The notes beneath the pieces are model-generated. The model was not told where the DNA came from, did not search any database, and saw nothing but the letters and a program-made list of their open reading frames with translations. Shown piece after piece: positions 45,604 through 56,354 of a stretch of 64,000 nt of DNA. The stretch is from Alteromonas indica (GTDB lineage Bacteria > Pseudomonadota > Gammaproteobacteria > Enterobacterales > Alteromonadaceae): NCBI GenBank assembly GCA_003056425.1, contig PYVY01000010.1, forward strand, positions 124,001-188,000. Direction: 5' to 3'. Numbering within the stretch: position 1 is the first letter of the stretch; each line of letters begins with the position of its first letter. Position numbers and translations under genes: made by a program.

Positions 45604-45936
45604 TTAGCTGCGTGACTCACGCGTCAGCGTTTCATCCAGCACCCACTTTTCATAACTATCGCTGCCTGCTGCCGGCTCAATAACCAACCACTCCGGCACC
45701 TCATAGGGATGCAGCGCGCAAACAGTTTTGTAGGCGCGGCTAACATGTTCCTGAGCGGTTTTTATTAGTAGCTGTGACTCAGTGTCGGTTTCCACCGTGT
45801 CTTGCCAGCGATACACTGACATGACTTTGGGGATGATCTTTACACATGCTGCCTGGCGCTTATCAATTAACGCGCGGGCTATATCCGCGGCAACCTGCTC
45901 ATCAGGTGTGGTAGTCAGGATCAGACTGAGTGACAT
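45604..45936 (-). CDS. cutA: Divalent-cation tolerance protein CutA
   Basis: The 110-residue protein matches the trimeric CutA1 family. It has the N-terminal T-T-P-D-E-Q-V-A-A-D-I-A-R-A-L-I, A-A-C-V-K-I-I-P-K-V, S-V-Y-R-W-Q-D-T-V-E-T-D-T-E and the H-P-Y-E-V-P-E-W signature. The family is linked to copper tolerance in E. coli, although its direct biochemical role is unsettled. It lies immediately upstream of dsbD on the same strand, the conserved cutA-dsbD pair. Confidence 0.95.
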   Translation of the reverse strand: MSLSLILTTTPDEQVAADIARALIDKRQAACVKIIPKVMSVYRWQDTVETDTESQLLIKTAQEHVSRAYKTVCALHPYEVPEWLVIEPAAGSDSYEKWVLDETLTRESRS

Positions 45937-46110
45937 TGGCTATCTCCTTAGACCTTGCAGATGGTCTTATTCTTTCATGAAACGATATAAGCAGGTTAAC
46001 AAAACATCGGTGGGGACAGGGAGTTAATCATCGTGAGATCGACAAAATATTGAGATAAAGTGGTTTGCCCCAACTTAAACACCTTAAAGATTATTTTGTG
46101 AGGACGTGGT

Positions 46111-46614
46111 TTGCGTATTTTATTTTTGCTTTTTGCCATTCTACCCATTATTGAAATTGCGCTACTGGTAAAGGTGGGCGGCATTATTGGTGGTTGGAAT
46201 ACTATCGCTATTGTTATTATAACGGCTTTTGTAGGCTCTTACCTGGTGCGTCGTGAAGGTTTGCATACGTTACAGACCGCCCAGGATAAAATGCAGCGTA
46301 ACGAATTGCCCGGAAATGAAATTGTTCAGGGCCTGATGCTGGTTATTGCCGGTGTGTTATTGGTTACCCCCGGTTTTGTTACCGATATTCTCGGTATGTT
46401 GTTTGTACTGCCTGGCACTCGGCAGCACATTGCCAGCCAGGTGAGTAAACACATGAAAACCCGGGTGGTCAGTTCGGCAGGTTTTGCCGGGCAAGGGCCG
46501 TTTGATAGCCAGCAGTCGCCATTTACTGAGGCACCGAAAGATCAAAACGGCGATGTTATTGAAGGCCAGTACACAGATAAAACTGAGCGCGATGAAGACC
46601 ATCGTTTGCGCTAA
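46111..46614 (+). CDS. fxsA: Membrane protein FxsA
   Basis: FxsA is a small inner-membrane protein; in E. coli its overproduction relieves exclusion of phage T7 by F plasmid. The 167-residue product starts with TTG at 46111, preceded by GAGGACG. The next residues R-I-L-F-L-L-F-A-I-L-P-I-I-E-I-A-L-L-V-K-V-G-G are the family N-terminus, so the rare start is convincing. Three hydrophobic segments are followed by a polar C-terminal tail rich in aspartate, glutamine and lysine. It lies upstream of groES as in several gammaproteobacteria, with its own promoter. Confidence 0.93.
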   Translation: MRILFLLFAILPIIEIALLVKVGGIIGGWNTIAIVIITAFVGSYLVRREGLHTLQTAQDKMQRNELPGNEIVQGLMLVIAGVLLVTPGFVTDILGMLFVLPGTRQHIASQVSKHMKTRVVSSAGFAGQGPFDSQQSPFTEAPKDQNGDVIEGQYTDKTERDEDHRLR

Positions 46615-46701
46615 AACCAGCCAAAATAGCTGAGATTTCAAATCAATAAGGTCGGTTACGGGGTAAAAGCAAAAAAATTGTGACTTTTTCATCAAAAGCC
46701 C

Positions 46702-46730
46702 CTTGAGTTTGTATGGCGACTCCCCCATTT
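46702..46730 (+). promoter_or_regulatory. Sigma-32 heat-shock promoter of groESL
   Basis: CTTGAG(TT) is followed, about 14 nt later, by CCCCATTT. The sigma-32 consensus is CTTGAAA-N11-16-CCCCATNT. Transcription should begin near 46737, giving a leader of about 118 nt before groES. No CIRCE element is visible. Confidence 0.85.
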
Positions 46731-46750
46731 ATCCTCGCAGTATGAAGTTT

Positions 46751-46807
46751 GAGGCGGACCCAACATTCGCCTCTTTATAGTAAATGGCGTACATATTCGA
46801 TGTACGC
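46751..46807 (+). promoter_or_regulatory. Two hairpins in the groESL leader
   Basis: GAGGCG/CGCCTC (46751-46773) and GCGTACAT/ATGTACGC (46787-46807) can form stems in the untranslated leader. They leave the AGGAG site of groES (46842-46846) free. They could influence mRNA stability or translation. Confidence 0.55.
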
Positions 46808-46854
46808 TTGAAATAACTAACAATCAATAGTTGGAATTTTCAGGAGACTTGAAA

Positions 46855-47145
46855 ATGGCAATTCGTCCTTTACACGACCGCGTTATTATTAAACGTGCAG
46901 AGCAAGAATCGAAATCAGCAGGCGGCATCGTTCTGACTGGTTCTGCAGCAGAAAAATCTACACGCGGCGAAGTAATCGCAGTGGGTAACGGTCGCATTCT
47001 GGAAAACGGAGACGTACAGGCTCTGGACGTAAAAGTTGGCGACACCGTTATTTTCAACGACGGCTATGGCGTTAAAACTGAGAAGCTGGATGATCAGGAA
47101 GTATTAATCCTGAGCGAAAGCGACATCCTGGCAATCGTCGAGTAA
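46855..47145 (+). CDS. groES: Co-chaperonin GroES
   Basis: GroES caps the GroEL folding chamber. The 96-residue protein starts at 46855 with AGGAG at good spacing; an upstream in-frame codon would add eight non-conserved residues. Features: [11 protein letters not shown], the mobile loop [26 protein letters not shown] and the C-terminal E-S-D-I-L-A-I-V-E. It precedes groEL by 33 nt. Confidence 0.98.
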   Translation: MAIRPLHDRVIIKRAEQESKSAGGIVLTGSAAEKSTRGEVIAVGNGRILENGDVQALDVKVGDTVIFNDGYGVKTEKLDDQEVLILSESDILAIVE

Positions 47146-47166
47146 TTAACCGTTAACCGTATTTAG

Positions 47167-48822
<1,656 letters not shown>

Positions 48823-48846
48823 TCATCCCCTAAGCTCAACGCTTGG

Positions 48847-48874
48847 AAAAGGCGCTCTTCGGAGCGCCTTTTTT
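48847..48874 (+). terminator. Terminator of groESL
   Basis: GGCGCTC and GAGCGCC pair around TTCG, flanked by an A-run and followed by six T residues. It lies 25 nt after the groEL stop. Confidence 0.92.
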
Positions 48875-49707
48875 ATGTGTCTGCATTTTCTACGATATGG
48901 TGTCTGCTTGCTCCATCGCGCTTTGTTATCTATTCCGCTATAAAATAATGTCTGTAGCGCGCCACCTGAAAGGGTATCGTCAACAAGATATCCTGGCCTG
49001 TCTCTACCTTTTCCTTTCTTTGCCCTCCTATCTCTTTTTTTCACCGCTGAAGACAATCCGAGCTGACGGTAAACCGGGTTAAAGAAAAACCGGAATATTT
49101 GGCGCAGTATAATAGACTGCTGCGCGCCGATATTGGGCCGAACCTCACAAATCGCTTCCGATAAGCTGGTTATATCCGACGGAGTCTTTAACGTTAATTG
49201 ATGCCAGTTTATTAAGGGCGGGCCGTGATTAGATTGCCGTAGCCATATGCGCTAAAACCATAAGGGTTGAATAGCCGACAGCAACGCCGGCACGCCCCGG
49301 ATGCCGACTATTTTTCAGGCGAGTCAACTAATATAAGAGCTAAGCGATAAGCACTAAACGCCAAGAGCTAACGGTATTTATTATGCTCGCGATATTATCC
49401 GGCCCGGCTGCTGGTTTGGTTCATTTGGCTTTATGCTGCGTATCGATGAGTTCACTGCTCAACTCTCAATCCGATACTGTGTTTAGGTAGGCACAATCGA
49501 GCATAAACACGCCAAACAGACCATAACCCTAAAGGGGGCTGTAAGAGCGTTATAGGTCATTTGCACCTATTATGATCCTCAGCCCTGAAAGAATACAGCT
49601 CACAGCCGGGTATTCACGGTGTATTCATATTGACGCTTTTACTGTATACCCACACTATAATTACGTGTGAACTACACCGGATGACATTCATTTATATTAG
49701 GACTGCT
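48875..49707. other. Long gene-free region between groEL and the lipoprotein operon
   Basis: About 830 nt hold no convincing coding frame on either strand. Visible details: a repeated AAGAGCTAA pair near 49337-49373, a perfect TATAAT at 49656-49661 close to the lipoprotein operon, and TTGACG 20 nt before it, which is too far for a good promoter. The region may contain a decayed gene or an unrecognised RNA. Confidence 0.5.
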
Positions 49708-50385
49708 ATGAAAACACATATCGCTAAGCTTTCGCTGCTCGCCTCATCGGCCATTGCCCTGAGCCTTTTTGGCTGCACCGCGACCACGTCTTCAAAGGCT
49801 ATCGAAACGCCTACGGTGGCAAGTTACAACACCGATTATCAGGGCGAAAAACAAAAGCTGGTGGTGGGTGAGTTTGTTAATCGGTCCGGGTATCAAAATG
49901 GGATTTTTTCTTCCGGGCAGGATCGGCTGGGCAATCAGGCTAAAACAACCCTAATGAGCCACCTGCAACAAACCAACCGCTTCCGGGTGTTGGATCGCGA
50001 CAACATGACATTGCTAAGCGAAGAAGCGGGCCGGTCGAATACCGAACAACAAGTCACTGGGGCACGCTTTGTGGTAACGGGTGATGTGACTGAATTTGGC
50101 CGTAAGGATGTGGGCGACCGGCAATTATTTGGCTTGCTGGGCAAAGGGAAGTCGCAAATCGCTTATGCTAAGGTAACGCTTAATGTGGTAGATGTGAGCA
50201 CCGCAGAAGTGGTGTACTCCATGTCTGGGGCCGGAGAGTATAGCCTGACAGAGCGTGAGATAGTCGGCTTCGGCAGTACCGCCGGTTATGATGCCACCTT
50301 AAACGGTAAAGTGTTGGATTTAGCCATTCGTGAAGTAGTTAATAAGCTGGTTAAGGGAATAGAGTCAGGCGCCTGGCCTACCTGA
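49708..50385 (+). CDS. CsgG/HfaB-family lipoprotein
   Basis: The 225-residue lipoprotein starts at 49708, with AGGA six bases upstream. The signal ends in the lipobox L-F-G-C-T. The CsgG-type domain has V-V-G-E-F-V-N-R-S-G, F-R-V-L-D-R-D-N-M, A-R-F-V-V-T-G-D-V-T-E-F-G and G-A-G-E-Y-S-L-T-E-R-E-I-V-G-F-G. CsgG proteins form outer-membrane pores for curli, but no curli genes are present. It is first in an operon with DUF4810 and DUF799 lipoproteins, a conserved trio of unknown function. Confidence 0.88.
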   Translation: MKTHIAKLSLLASSAIALSLFGCTATTSSKAIETPTVASYNTDYQGEKQKLVVGEFVNRSGYQNGIFSSGQDRLGNQAKTTLMSHLQQTNRFRVLDRDNMTLLSEEAGRSNTEQQVTGARFVVTGDVTEFGRKDVGDRQLFGLLGKGKSQIAYAKVTLNVVDVSTAEVVYSMSGAGEYSLTEREIVGFGSTAGYDATLNGKVLDLAIREVVNKLVKGIESGAWPT

Positions 50386-50400
50386 TAAAGGGATGTTGTT

Positions 50401-50751
50401 ATGCACAAGGTAATAATAACCATGGCGCTATGCGCCATGGTTGCAGGATGCACCAGTACACCACCGTTGTATTATTACGGCGATTACAATAAGGCGGTAT
50501 ACAGCTATTTCAAAGGCGCAGAGGTGACCCCGCAGGAACAGATTCAGGCGCTGGAAAGCACTATTCAAAAAGCAGCGGCCAGGCAACAGGCTATTGCACC
50601 AGGCGTACATGCCCAACTGGGTATGTTGTATTTTGAAACCGGCAATGCAGATCGCGGTACCGCTGAACTGATTCAGGAAAAATCCCTGTTCCCTGAATCG
50701 GCCCACTACATCGACTTTTTACTCGACAACCGTCAGGGAGATGCACTATGA
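50401..50751 (+). CDS. DUF4810 domain lipoprotein
   Basis: The 116-residue protein has a lipoprotein signal (M-V-A-G-C-T) and the DUF4810-type sequence L-Y-Y-Y-G-D-Y-N-K-A-V-Y-S-Y-F-K-G, followed by a helical region resembling a TPR hairpin (P-G-V-H-A-Q-L-G-M-L-Y-F-E-T-G-N). It lies 15 nt after the CsgG-like gene and overlaps the next gene by 4 nt. It is probably part of the same outer-membrane complex. Confidence 0.87.
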   Translation: MHKVIITMALCAMVAGCTSTPPLYYYGDYNKAVYSYFKGAEVTPQEQIQALESTIQKAAARQQAIAPGVHAQLGMLYFETGNADRGTAELIQEKSLFPESAHYIDFLLDNRQGDAL

Positions 50752-51422
50752 GCTGGCTGAAATCTTTCTTATTAGTGCTAATGGGTAGTGTGCTTGCTGC
50801 CTGTGCCAGTCAGCAACCCACGTATGACAACAGCGCGTTTAAACAAGCCGACCCGGGCTCGATTCTGATCCTGCCTCCGGTCAATAATACCCCGGAAGTA
50901 ATGGCCCCTTATAGTGTTATGGCCCAGGCCGCCACGCCCATCGCCGAATCCGGCTTTTATGTATTTCCGGTAGCCTTGGTAAACCAGACCTTTAGAAATA
51001 ACGGCCTGACGGTGGCGCAAGATATTCAGCAGGTGCCGGTGCCCAAACTGCGGGAAATTTTTGGCGCCGATGCGGCGTTGTACATGACAATTGAGCGTTA
51101 TGGCACCAGCTATGTGGTGGTCTCCAGCGAAACCCGGGTGACCGTTGTTGCTTCACTGATTGATTTGCGCACCGGTCAGCAACTATGGCAAGGCAAGGCC
51201 ACCGCTTCATCGGCAGAAAACCAGGCGAACGCAAATAACAATTTGCTGGGAATGCTAATTCAGGCTGCAGTTAGTCAGGTGTTTGAAACTGTCACGGACC
51301 GCGGTTTTGACATTACTGCATTGGCCACCAGCCGGTTGTTGTCGGCAAAAAACAAACACGGTCTGCGGTTTGGCCCGCGCTCACCCCATTACCAGCAGGA
51401 AGCAGCGCAACACGAGCAATAA
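50748..51422 (+). CDS. DUF799 (GNA1162-like) lipoprotein
   Basis: The 224-residue lipoprotein has lipobox L-A-A-C near residue 19 and the DUF799 domain: I-L-I-L-P-P-V-N-N-T-P-E-V, S-G-F-Y-V-F-P-V-A-L-V, and L-W-Q-G-K-A-T-A-S. Meningococcal GNA1162 is a member and structurally resembles a TolB-like domain. It overlaps the DUF4810 gene by 4 nt. With CsgG-like and DUF4810 proteins it forms a set found in many proteobacteria; a transport or assembly role is inferred. Confidence 0.88.
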   Translation: MSWLKSFLLVLMGSVLAACASQQPTYDNSAFKQADPGSILILPPVNNTPEVMAPYSVMAQAATPIAESGFYVFPVALVNQTFRNNGLTVAQDIQQVPVPKLREIFGADAALYMTIERYGTSYVVVSSETRVTVVASLIDLRTGQQLWQGKATASSAENQANANNNLLGMLIQAAVSQVFETVTDRGFDITALATSRLLSAKNKHGLRFGPRSPHYQQEAAQHEQ

Positions 51423-51543
51423 ACCTTAACAGCTTTATTGTATACCGGAATACTCATCATCGTTTAAAACTCGACCATTCATTTAAAAGTGTTGTATTCT
51501 TCGCCCGTGATAAATATTTAGTAAAAAAGTATCAGGGATGAAA

Positions 51544-54500
51544 ATGAAGTTAACAAGATATGGTGTGTTAGGCGTTATGGCCGGTACGGTATTGGCGGCC
51601 TGTGGTGGCGGTTCCGACAATAGTAGTCCATCGACTCAAAATGGTAGCCAGACAGCCGGCAAAGATGCTTCACAAATTATCGGTAATGCCTCAGCGCATT
51701 CGGTTTCTGAGTTAAATAAGGCTGCCCGTTCCCTGGCCAGCGCCAGTTATACCGGCAGCCAGGAAAAAGCCGAACTGGACTTTCTTCTGGCTCAGCAAGT
51801 CACCCGAATGTTGTTGGACGATGACGTCCTGAGGGTGCCCGAAATTGTAACCCATGAATTGAGTCCCGATGCGCGGCAGGACGAAAATATTAATGCCACG
51901 TTTGATTGTGATGAAGGTGGCAGCGTTAGCTATAGCGGGCAATTAAATGAGTCGGGAGAGGCCTCGCTATCGCTCAACTTCGATAACTGTAAAAGTTATT
52001 ACAACGATAGTGCTCTGACAGGTGTTGCGGCACTGGTTATTAAGTTGGATGTTCAGCAAAATACCAGTGCGTACACCATGTATTTTGATAATTTGCGATG
52101 GCACGACGGACAGGCTGTTTCGCTTAGTGGGTTGATGGCCTTTAACGAATCCGCCGATTGGGAGCTGCCTTATACTACGTTAGGTCAGCAGTATATAGCG
52201 TTGAGCGTAGGCAATGAAACGTATCTGCTGGATGCCGAAACCACGGGCGATGCCGAGTCAGGAAGCTTCCTGGAAAGCATGCAAGGCCGGTTAAGCGTTG
52301 CGTCACGTGGGTATATCGACTTTTCCTATGAACCGCAAACTTACACCTACGATTTCAACGGGTCCACCCTGTTCTTCAATGGCAATGAAGCATACGTCAA
52401 TTTTGAGCAGGACACTGCTGCCTTTGTTATTGATACAGACCAAGACGGTACAACGGATGCAGGTAAAATCCTTAGCCTCGCAGACTTTTTTGCCCCACCC
52501 CCCGCAGATGCCAGCTTAAATCCGCTCACAGAAATTTCATCGCAGCCTTATGCAGGAGAACCGTATACTAACGAAAGTTACTATACCGTTTCGACTGATA
52601 TCGACATTTCGCCAGGCTATTTTTTTGATATTGAAACACCACGATCACAGCTGGAAATCAGCTACAACTGGTATATCAACCGCATTTTACTCGAGGGTGT
52701 GCACGGCAGTACATTGCCAGCCTATAGCGCCGGGGTACACGATGAGGTCACTGTTTCTATGGTGGTTTCAGATGCCACACACAGCTATGAATCCGACCAA
52801 CAATACGTCTGGCTGGAAGATATGCCGGCAGAGTTAACGGTAACCGATATGCCGACATCAATAGCCGCCGGAGAGACGGTGAGCTTTTCTGTAGTATTGA
52901 CCGATCCTGATATTGAAAGTGCCGATAATCTGGCTCGGCTGACGAACGCACCCCAAGGTGCCAGTATGAGCGAGGACGGTACCGTTACCTGGCAGGTACC
53001 GCAGGATTTATTATTTTCTGAGCAAAGCTACTACTTCGGATTTAGCAACCGGCTCAACCCCAATGAAACCATCGAAAAAACAGTTACTGCAACCGTAAAT
53101 GCCAGCCAGCCATTGCCACTTTTTCGCTCCGGTATTGAGGTTCCTGCAGCCAACCGCTCACAGTGGGTTGTGGATATAGACGGGGACGGACAGAACGAAC
53201 TGTTAAGTACCGACAACGACCAGCGCGTATTTTTATTATCGCTGGACAATGGTCAGTACCAACAGAAATGGGCCTATCCATATGTATTGAGTCAGCAAGA
53301 AACAATTCAACAGGTTTTACCAATAGGCAGAAATCAGGCAGGGTCAAAGCCAATTCTGGTGGTGACCGATCACGCCCTGTGGCGTATTGACGACCTGGCC
53401 CAGCCAGCACGTCAGATTTTCAATACGGATAACTTCTTAAGGTCAGCCTTACTGGCTGACATTGATGGGGATGGTACTGAAGAGCTTATTTATCATGCTG
53501 CGCCAGATGCATACAGCGCTACGCTCGCAACCGTAAATGTGGTTGCTTTGGATGACCCGTCCACTGAACTTATGAGCTTTACCGTGGATGAATTCAGCAC
53601 GTTTGATGTGGGTAATGTAGATACCGATGCAAACCTTGAACTGGTGCTCAATACGGGCAGCGTGTTTGACCTTGTGACGGCAGAAAACGAATGGCAGTTA
53701 GGCACGGGTTTTAGCACTCAATATGTCACTACTGGCGATCTTAACGGCGATGGCATTGATGAAATAATCAGCGCCGATAGCTGGGGAGCGATGTATGTGT
53801 TTTCCGTTACTGAAAAAACCCAGTTGGATTCACGCGATGCAGAAGATATATGCGACCTGCGGGCATTTAATTTGAACCAGGATGATACCGATGAAATTAT
53901 TATCAGTGACTGCCAGTGGGGCGAGGTACAGGCATTTACCCTTGATGAAAACAGTGCACTCGCGCAGCTTTGGAGCCTAGACTTACAGGAGCACGGTTCA
54001 ACGTCGCTGAGCGCCGGGGATATCGACAATGACGGCCATATTGAGGTGCTGTGGGGAAGCGGCGTTAGCAGTAGTGGGCGAGATATTCTGGTAACCGCGG
54101 ATGTGGTTGGTACCACGGCTACTGTTAAGCCAGAAACCAGCCCGGTACAGTTAGACGCTTTTGCGGCCGCAGGATGGGCAACTACAGGCGCTGATGACGA
54201 ACAGGGGGTATTTATTGTACCCACTACTGACAGTGGTTATAGCGGGCTTTCCATAGCCAGGCTAAATCAAAACGGCACTGTTAATGTAAATGATAAATTC
54301 AGCTCTTTTTGGCAAAGCGGTATGTTTAGTGCCATCACTGACACCGACAACGACGGAATTGATGATATTTTGCTACCCACCACCGGCACATATGATTATG
54401 GTCTCGGGGCATTTGCGCTTAGTGATTTGTCATCCCTGTGGACAGTGTATGGCGACTACGATACCAATATTAACCAGATAAAACTGCAAGATATCAATAA

Positions 54501-55113
54501 TGACGGCCACACTGACGTGATGTTCGCCGATGGCGATGTATTAACGGTCATTGATACACAAACGCAGGAACAACTGACAAGTTACCGCTTTTCACAATCT
54601 ATAGCCGACTTTGATGTAGCTGATATTGATGGGGTTACCACTGTGCTGGTTACTCTGCGCGAACAAGTTCATATACTTACTTTAATGGAAGCACGCTTTA
54701 CTGTGGTGGATTCTGTCTCCGATATACTGTGTAACAGGATTTTGTTCTATGGTCAGTCGAATCAGCGCAGTGTGGCCTGTCTCTGGTCGGATTATGGGGC
54801 ATCCCTTACAACAATGAGGTTAGTTGATAACCAGGCCACAGAGATGGAAACATTTGCTCTTGAACGTAATGCAGTTGCTATCGCGGTTGACCCTACCGAC
54901 CCACAGCGGTTCATTATTGCTACCAATACCGAAGACGGCTGGTACGATGCCCGCTCTCAGCTGCATAGTCTTACTGCTCAGGGAAAACTGGTTTGGTCAG
55001 GCCCTGTCCTTATTGGTAGCGCCAATGTGGCATCGCTGCAGCTACGCGAACAAACCTCAGGCAAGCTCGAGATATTGTATGGTACATCTAAGGGTATGTA
55101 CTGGATTCACTAA
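51544..55113 (+). CDS. Large FG-GAP repeat lipoprotein
   Basis: The 1189-residue protein starts with a lipoprotein signal (T-V-L-A-A-C-G-G-G). I prefer ATG 51544 because AGGG is too close to ATG 51538. Residues about 50-330 form a novel-looking domain with two cysteines. An Ig- or cadherin-like stretch lies around 340-520. A beta-propeller from about 540 on carries D-x-D-x-D-G calcium-type motifs near 546, 641, 734, 828, 935 and 985, spaced about 50-110 residues. This resembles integrin alpha FG-GAP/VCBS proteins, often adhesins or surface enzymes. Function unknown. Confidence 0.82.
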   Translation: MKLTRYGVLGVMAGTVLAACGGGSDNSSPSTQNGSQTAGKDASQIIGNASAHSVSELNKAARSLASASYTGSQEKAELDFLLAQQVTRMLLDDDVLRVPEIVTHELSPDARQDENINATFDCDEGGSVSYSGQLNESGEASLSLNFDNCKSYYNDSALTGVAALVIKLDVQQNTSAYTMYFDNLRWHDGQAVSLSGLMAFNESADWELPYTTLGQQYIALSVGNETYLLDAETTGDAESGSFLESMQGRLSVASRGYIDFSYEPQTYTYDFNGSTLFFNGNEAYVNFEQDTAAFVIDTDQDGTTDAGKILSLADFFAPPPADASLNPLTEISSQPYAGEPYTNESYYTVSTDIDISPGYFFDIETPRSQLEISYNWYINRILLEGVHGSTLPAYSAGVHDEVTVSMVVSDATHSYESDQQYVWLEDMPAELTVTDMPTSIAAGETVSFSVVLTDPDIESADNLARLTNAPQGASMSEDGTVTWQVPQDLLFSEQSYYFGFSNRLNPNETIEKTVTATVNASQPLPLFRSGIEVPAANRSQWVVDIDGDGQNELLSTDNDQRVFLLSLDNGQYQQKWAYPYVLSQQETIQQVLPIGRNQAGSKPILVVTDHALWRIDDLAQPARQIFNTDNFLRSALLADIDGDGTEELIYHAAPDAYSATLATVNVVALDDPSTELMSFTVDEFSTFDVGNVDTDANLELVLNTGSVFDLVTAENEWQLGTGFSTQYVTTGDLNGDGIDEIISADSWGAMYVFSVTEKTQLDSRDAEDICDLRAFNLNQDDTDEIIISDCQWGEVQAFTLDENSALAQLWSLDLQEHGSTSLSAGDIDNDGHIEVLWGSGVSSSGRDILVTADVVGTTATVKPETSPVQLDAFAAAGWATTGADDEQGVFIVPTTDSGYSGLSIARLNQNGTVNVNDKFSSFWQSGMFSAITDTDNDGIDDILLPTTGTYDYGLGAFALSDLSSLWTVYGDYDTNINQIKLQDINNDGHTDVMFADGDVLTVIDTQTQEQLTSYRFSQSIADFDVADIDGVTTVLVTLREQVHILTLMEARFTVVDSVSDILCNRILFYGQSNQRSVACLWSDYGASLTTMRLVDNQATEMETFALERNAVAIAVDPTDPQRFIIATNTEDGWYDARSQLHSLTAQGKLVWSGPVLIGSANVASLQLREQTSGKLEILYGTSKGMYWIH

Positions 55114-55135
55114 TCAGTGTTATTGCACAGTGCGC

Positions 55136-55166
55136 AAGGCATCAGTATATCGCTGATGCCTTTTTG
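55136..55166 (+). terminator. Terminator after the FG-GAP gene
   Basis: GGCATCAG and CTGATGCC pair around a seven-base loop, followed by five T residues. It lies 24 nt after the FG-GAP stop and before ppiC. Confidence 0.88.
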
Positions 55167-55215
55167 GGTGCTGCTTCGCTATAATCCGCTACATAACCTT
55201 TACACTGAGCATATT

Positions 55216-55500
55216 ATGGCCACTGCAACGGCACTACATATTCTGGTTCAAACGGAACAGGAAGCGTTGAAAATTCTGGAACAACTTAAGAAAGGCAAAG
55301 ACTTTGGGATGCTGGCAAAGCGCCACTCAATGTGTCCGTCTGCCAAACGCGGTGGCGACCTGGGCGAGTTTCGTCGGGGTCAAATGGTAAAAGCGTTCGA
55401 TGATGTGGTGTTTAAAAAAGAGCTACTTAAGGTACACGGCCCGGTGAAAACCCGCTTTGGCTATCATCTGATAAAAACACTTTACCGAACGGGTCGTTAA
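55216..55500 (+). CDS. ppiC: Parvulin-type peptidyl-prolyl isomerase PpiC
   Basis: PpiC is a small cytoplasmic parvulin that isomerises proline peptide bonds. The 94-residue protein starts at 55216 ([11 protein letters not shown]); the longer frame runs through the terminator. Typical motifs are [29 protein letters not shown] and T-R-F-G-Y-H-L-I-K. Length is normal. It is convergent with the LysR pseudogene, 8 nt apart. Confidence 0.95.
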   Translation: MATATALHILVQTEQEALKILEQLKKGKDFGMLAKRHSMCPSAKRGGDLGEFRRGQMVKAFDDVVFKKELLKVHGPVKTRFGYHLIKTLYRTGR

Positions 55501-55508
55501 GTGACGGT

Positions 55509-56235
55509 TTACAGGTAAGGCTGCAAGGGCACATCCCAGGGCGGCGGGTCACCGTAAAACACGCTTAGAAAGTCGATAAATGTACGCAATTTGCTGGCCA
55601 TCAGCGCGCGATGCGCATATACCGCGTACAGCGCCATGCCCGGAAGAGGGTCATGACACATGACCGGAACCAGCTTGCCGCTGGTAATCGCTTGACCGAT
55701 AATAAACGTCGGCTGGATAGCAATACCGGCGCCCGCCACAGCGCACTGCACTAATAAATCGCCGTTATTGCTTACCATGGTGCCGCCTGGCAGTGCATGT
55801 GGGGGAGCAGGGGCGTAAGGTGTATGGGTAGCATAGCTATAATACATTACTTTATGTTGTTTAACGGCTTCCCAGCTAGTTGGCGTACCATGCCTTTGTA
55901 AATACTCGGGGGCAGCGGCTGCCATCATATGAATGGGAGCGATACGCCGCGCCACCAGTGATGAGCTGGTCAGGTTACCAATACGTAAAGCCACATCAAA
56001 GCCTTCCTCAATAATATCTACTTTACGATCGTTAAGCTGGACATCCACGCCCAGCTTCGGTCAGGTGAACCTTGCGGGTGGTACGATTGAGTAAGCGTAC
56101 GCCAAGGGCGGTTTCAAGCGCAGAAACATATTTGCTCACTAACTGGGCTGATAGGTTGAGCTTAGCTGCAGCGCGCACAAAACTGGTTTCGGTCACTACC
56201 GCAACAAATGCCTGCATTTGCGCTAATTTATCCAT
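55509..56235 (-). pseudogene. LysR-family regulator, broken by an internal deletion
   Basis: Two frames together encode most of a LysR protein. The 5' part (56235 down to about 56050) gives the helix-turn-helix through V-H-L-T-E-A-G. It then shifts frame and stops. The 3' part (56048-55509) begins inside the effector domain with D-V-Q-L-N-D-R-K-V-D-I-I. About 60 residues usually found between these motifs are missing, so an out-of-frame deletion is likely. The junction reads CTGGGCGTGGATG. Loss of function is expected unless the 3' part is separately translated. It is divergent from doxX. Confidence 0.88.
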
Positions 56236-56354
56236 CTATTATCAACATGCTATTGCTAATTAAACAATGATAGCAGGATTTATCCTTACGGTGGGGTTGG
56301 TTAAAGTATCGTCATCATTGATTAACGGGCTCAGCCCACAGCAAGGGTAATACT

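Noticed and set aside
48843..49082. A 79-codon plus-strand frame after groEL
   Set aside because: It begins inside the groESL terminator and the product resembles no family; codon use looks random.
49708..51422. A curli secretion locus
   Set aside because: Only a CsgG-like protein is present; no CsgA, B, E or F homologues are nearby and the partners are DUF4810 and DUF799.
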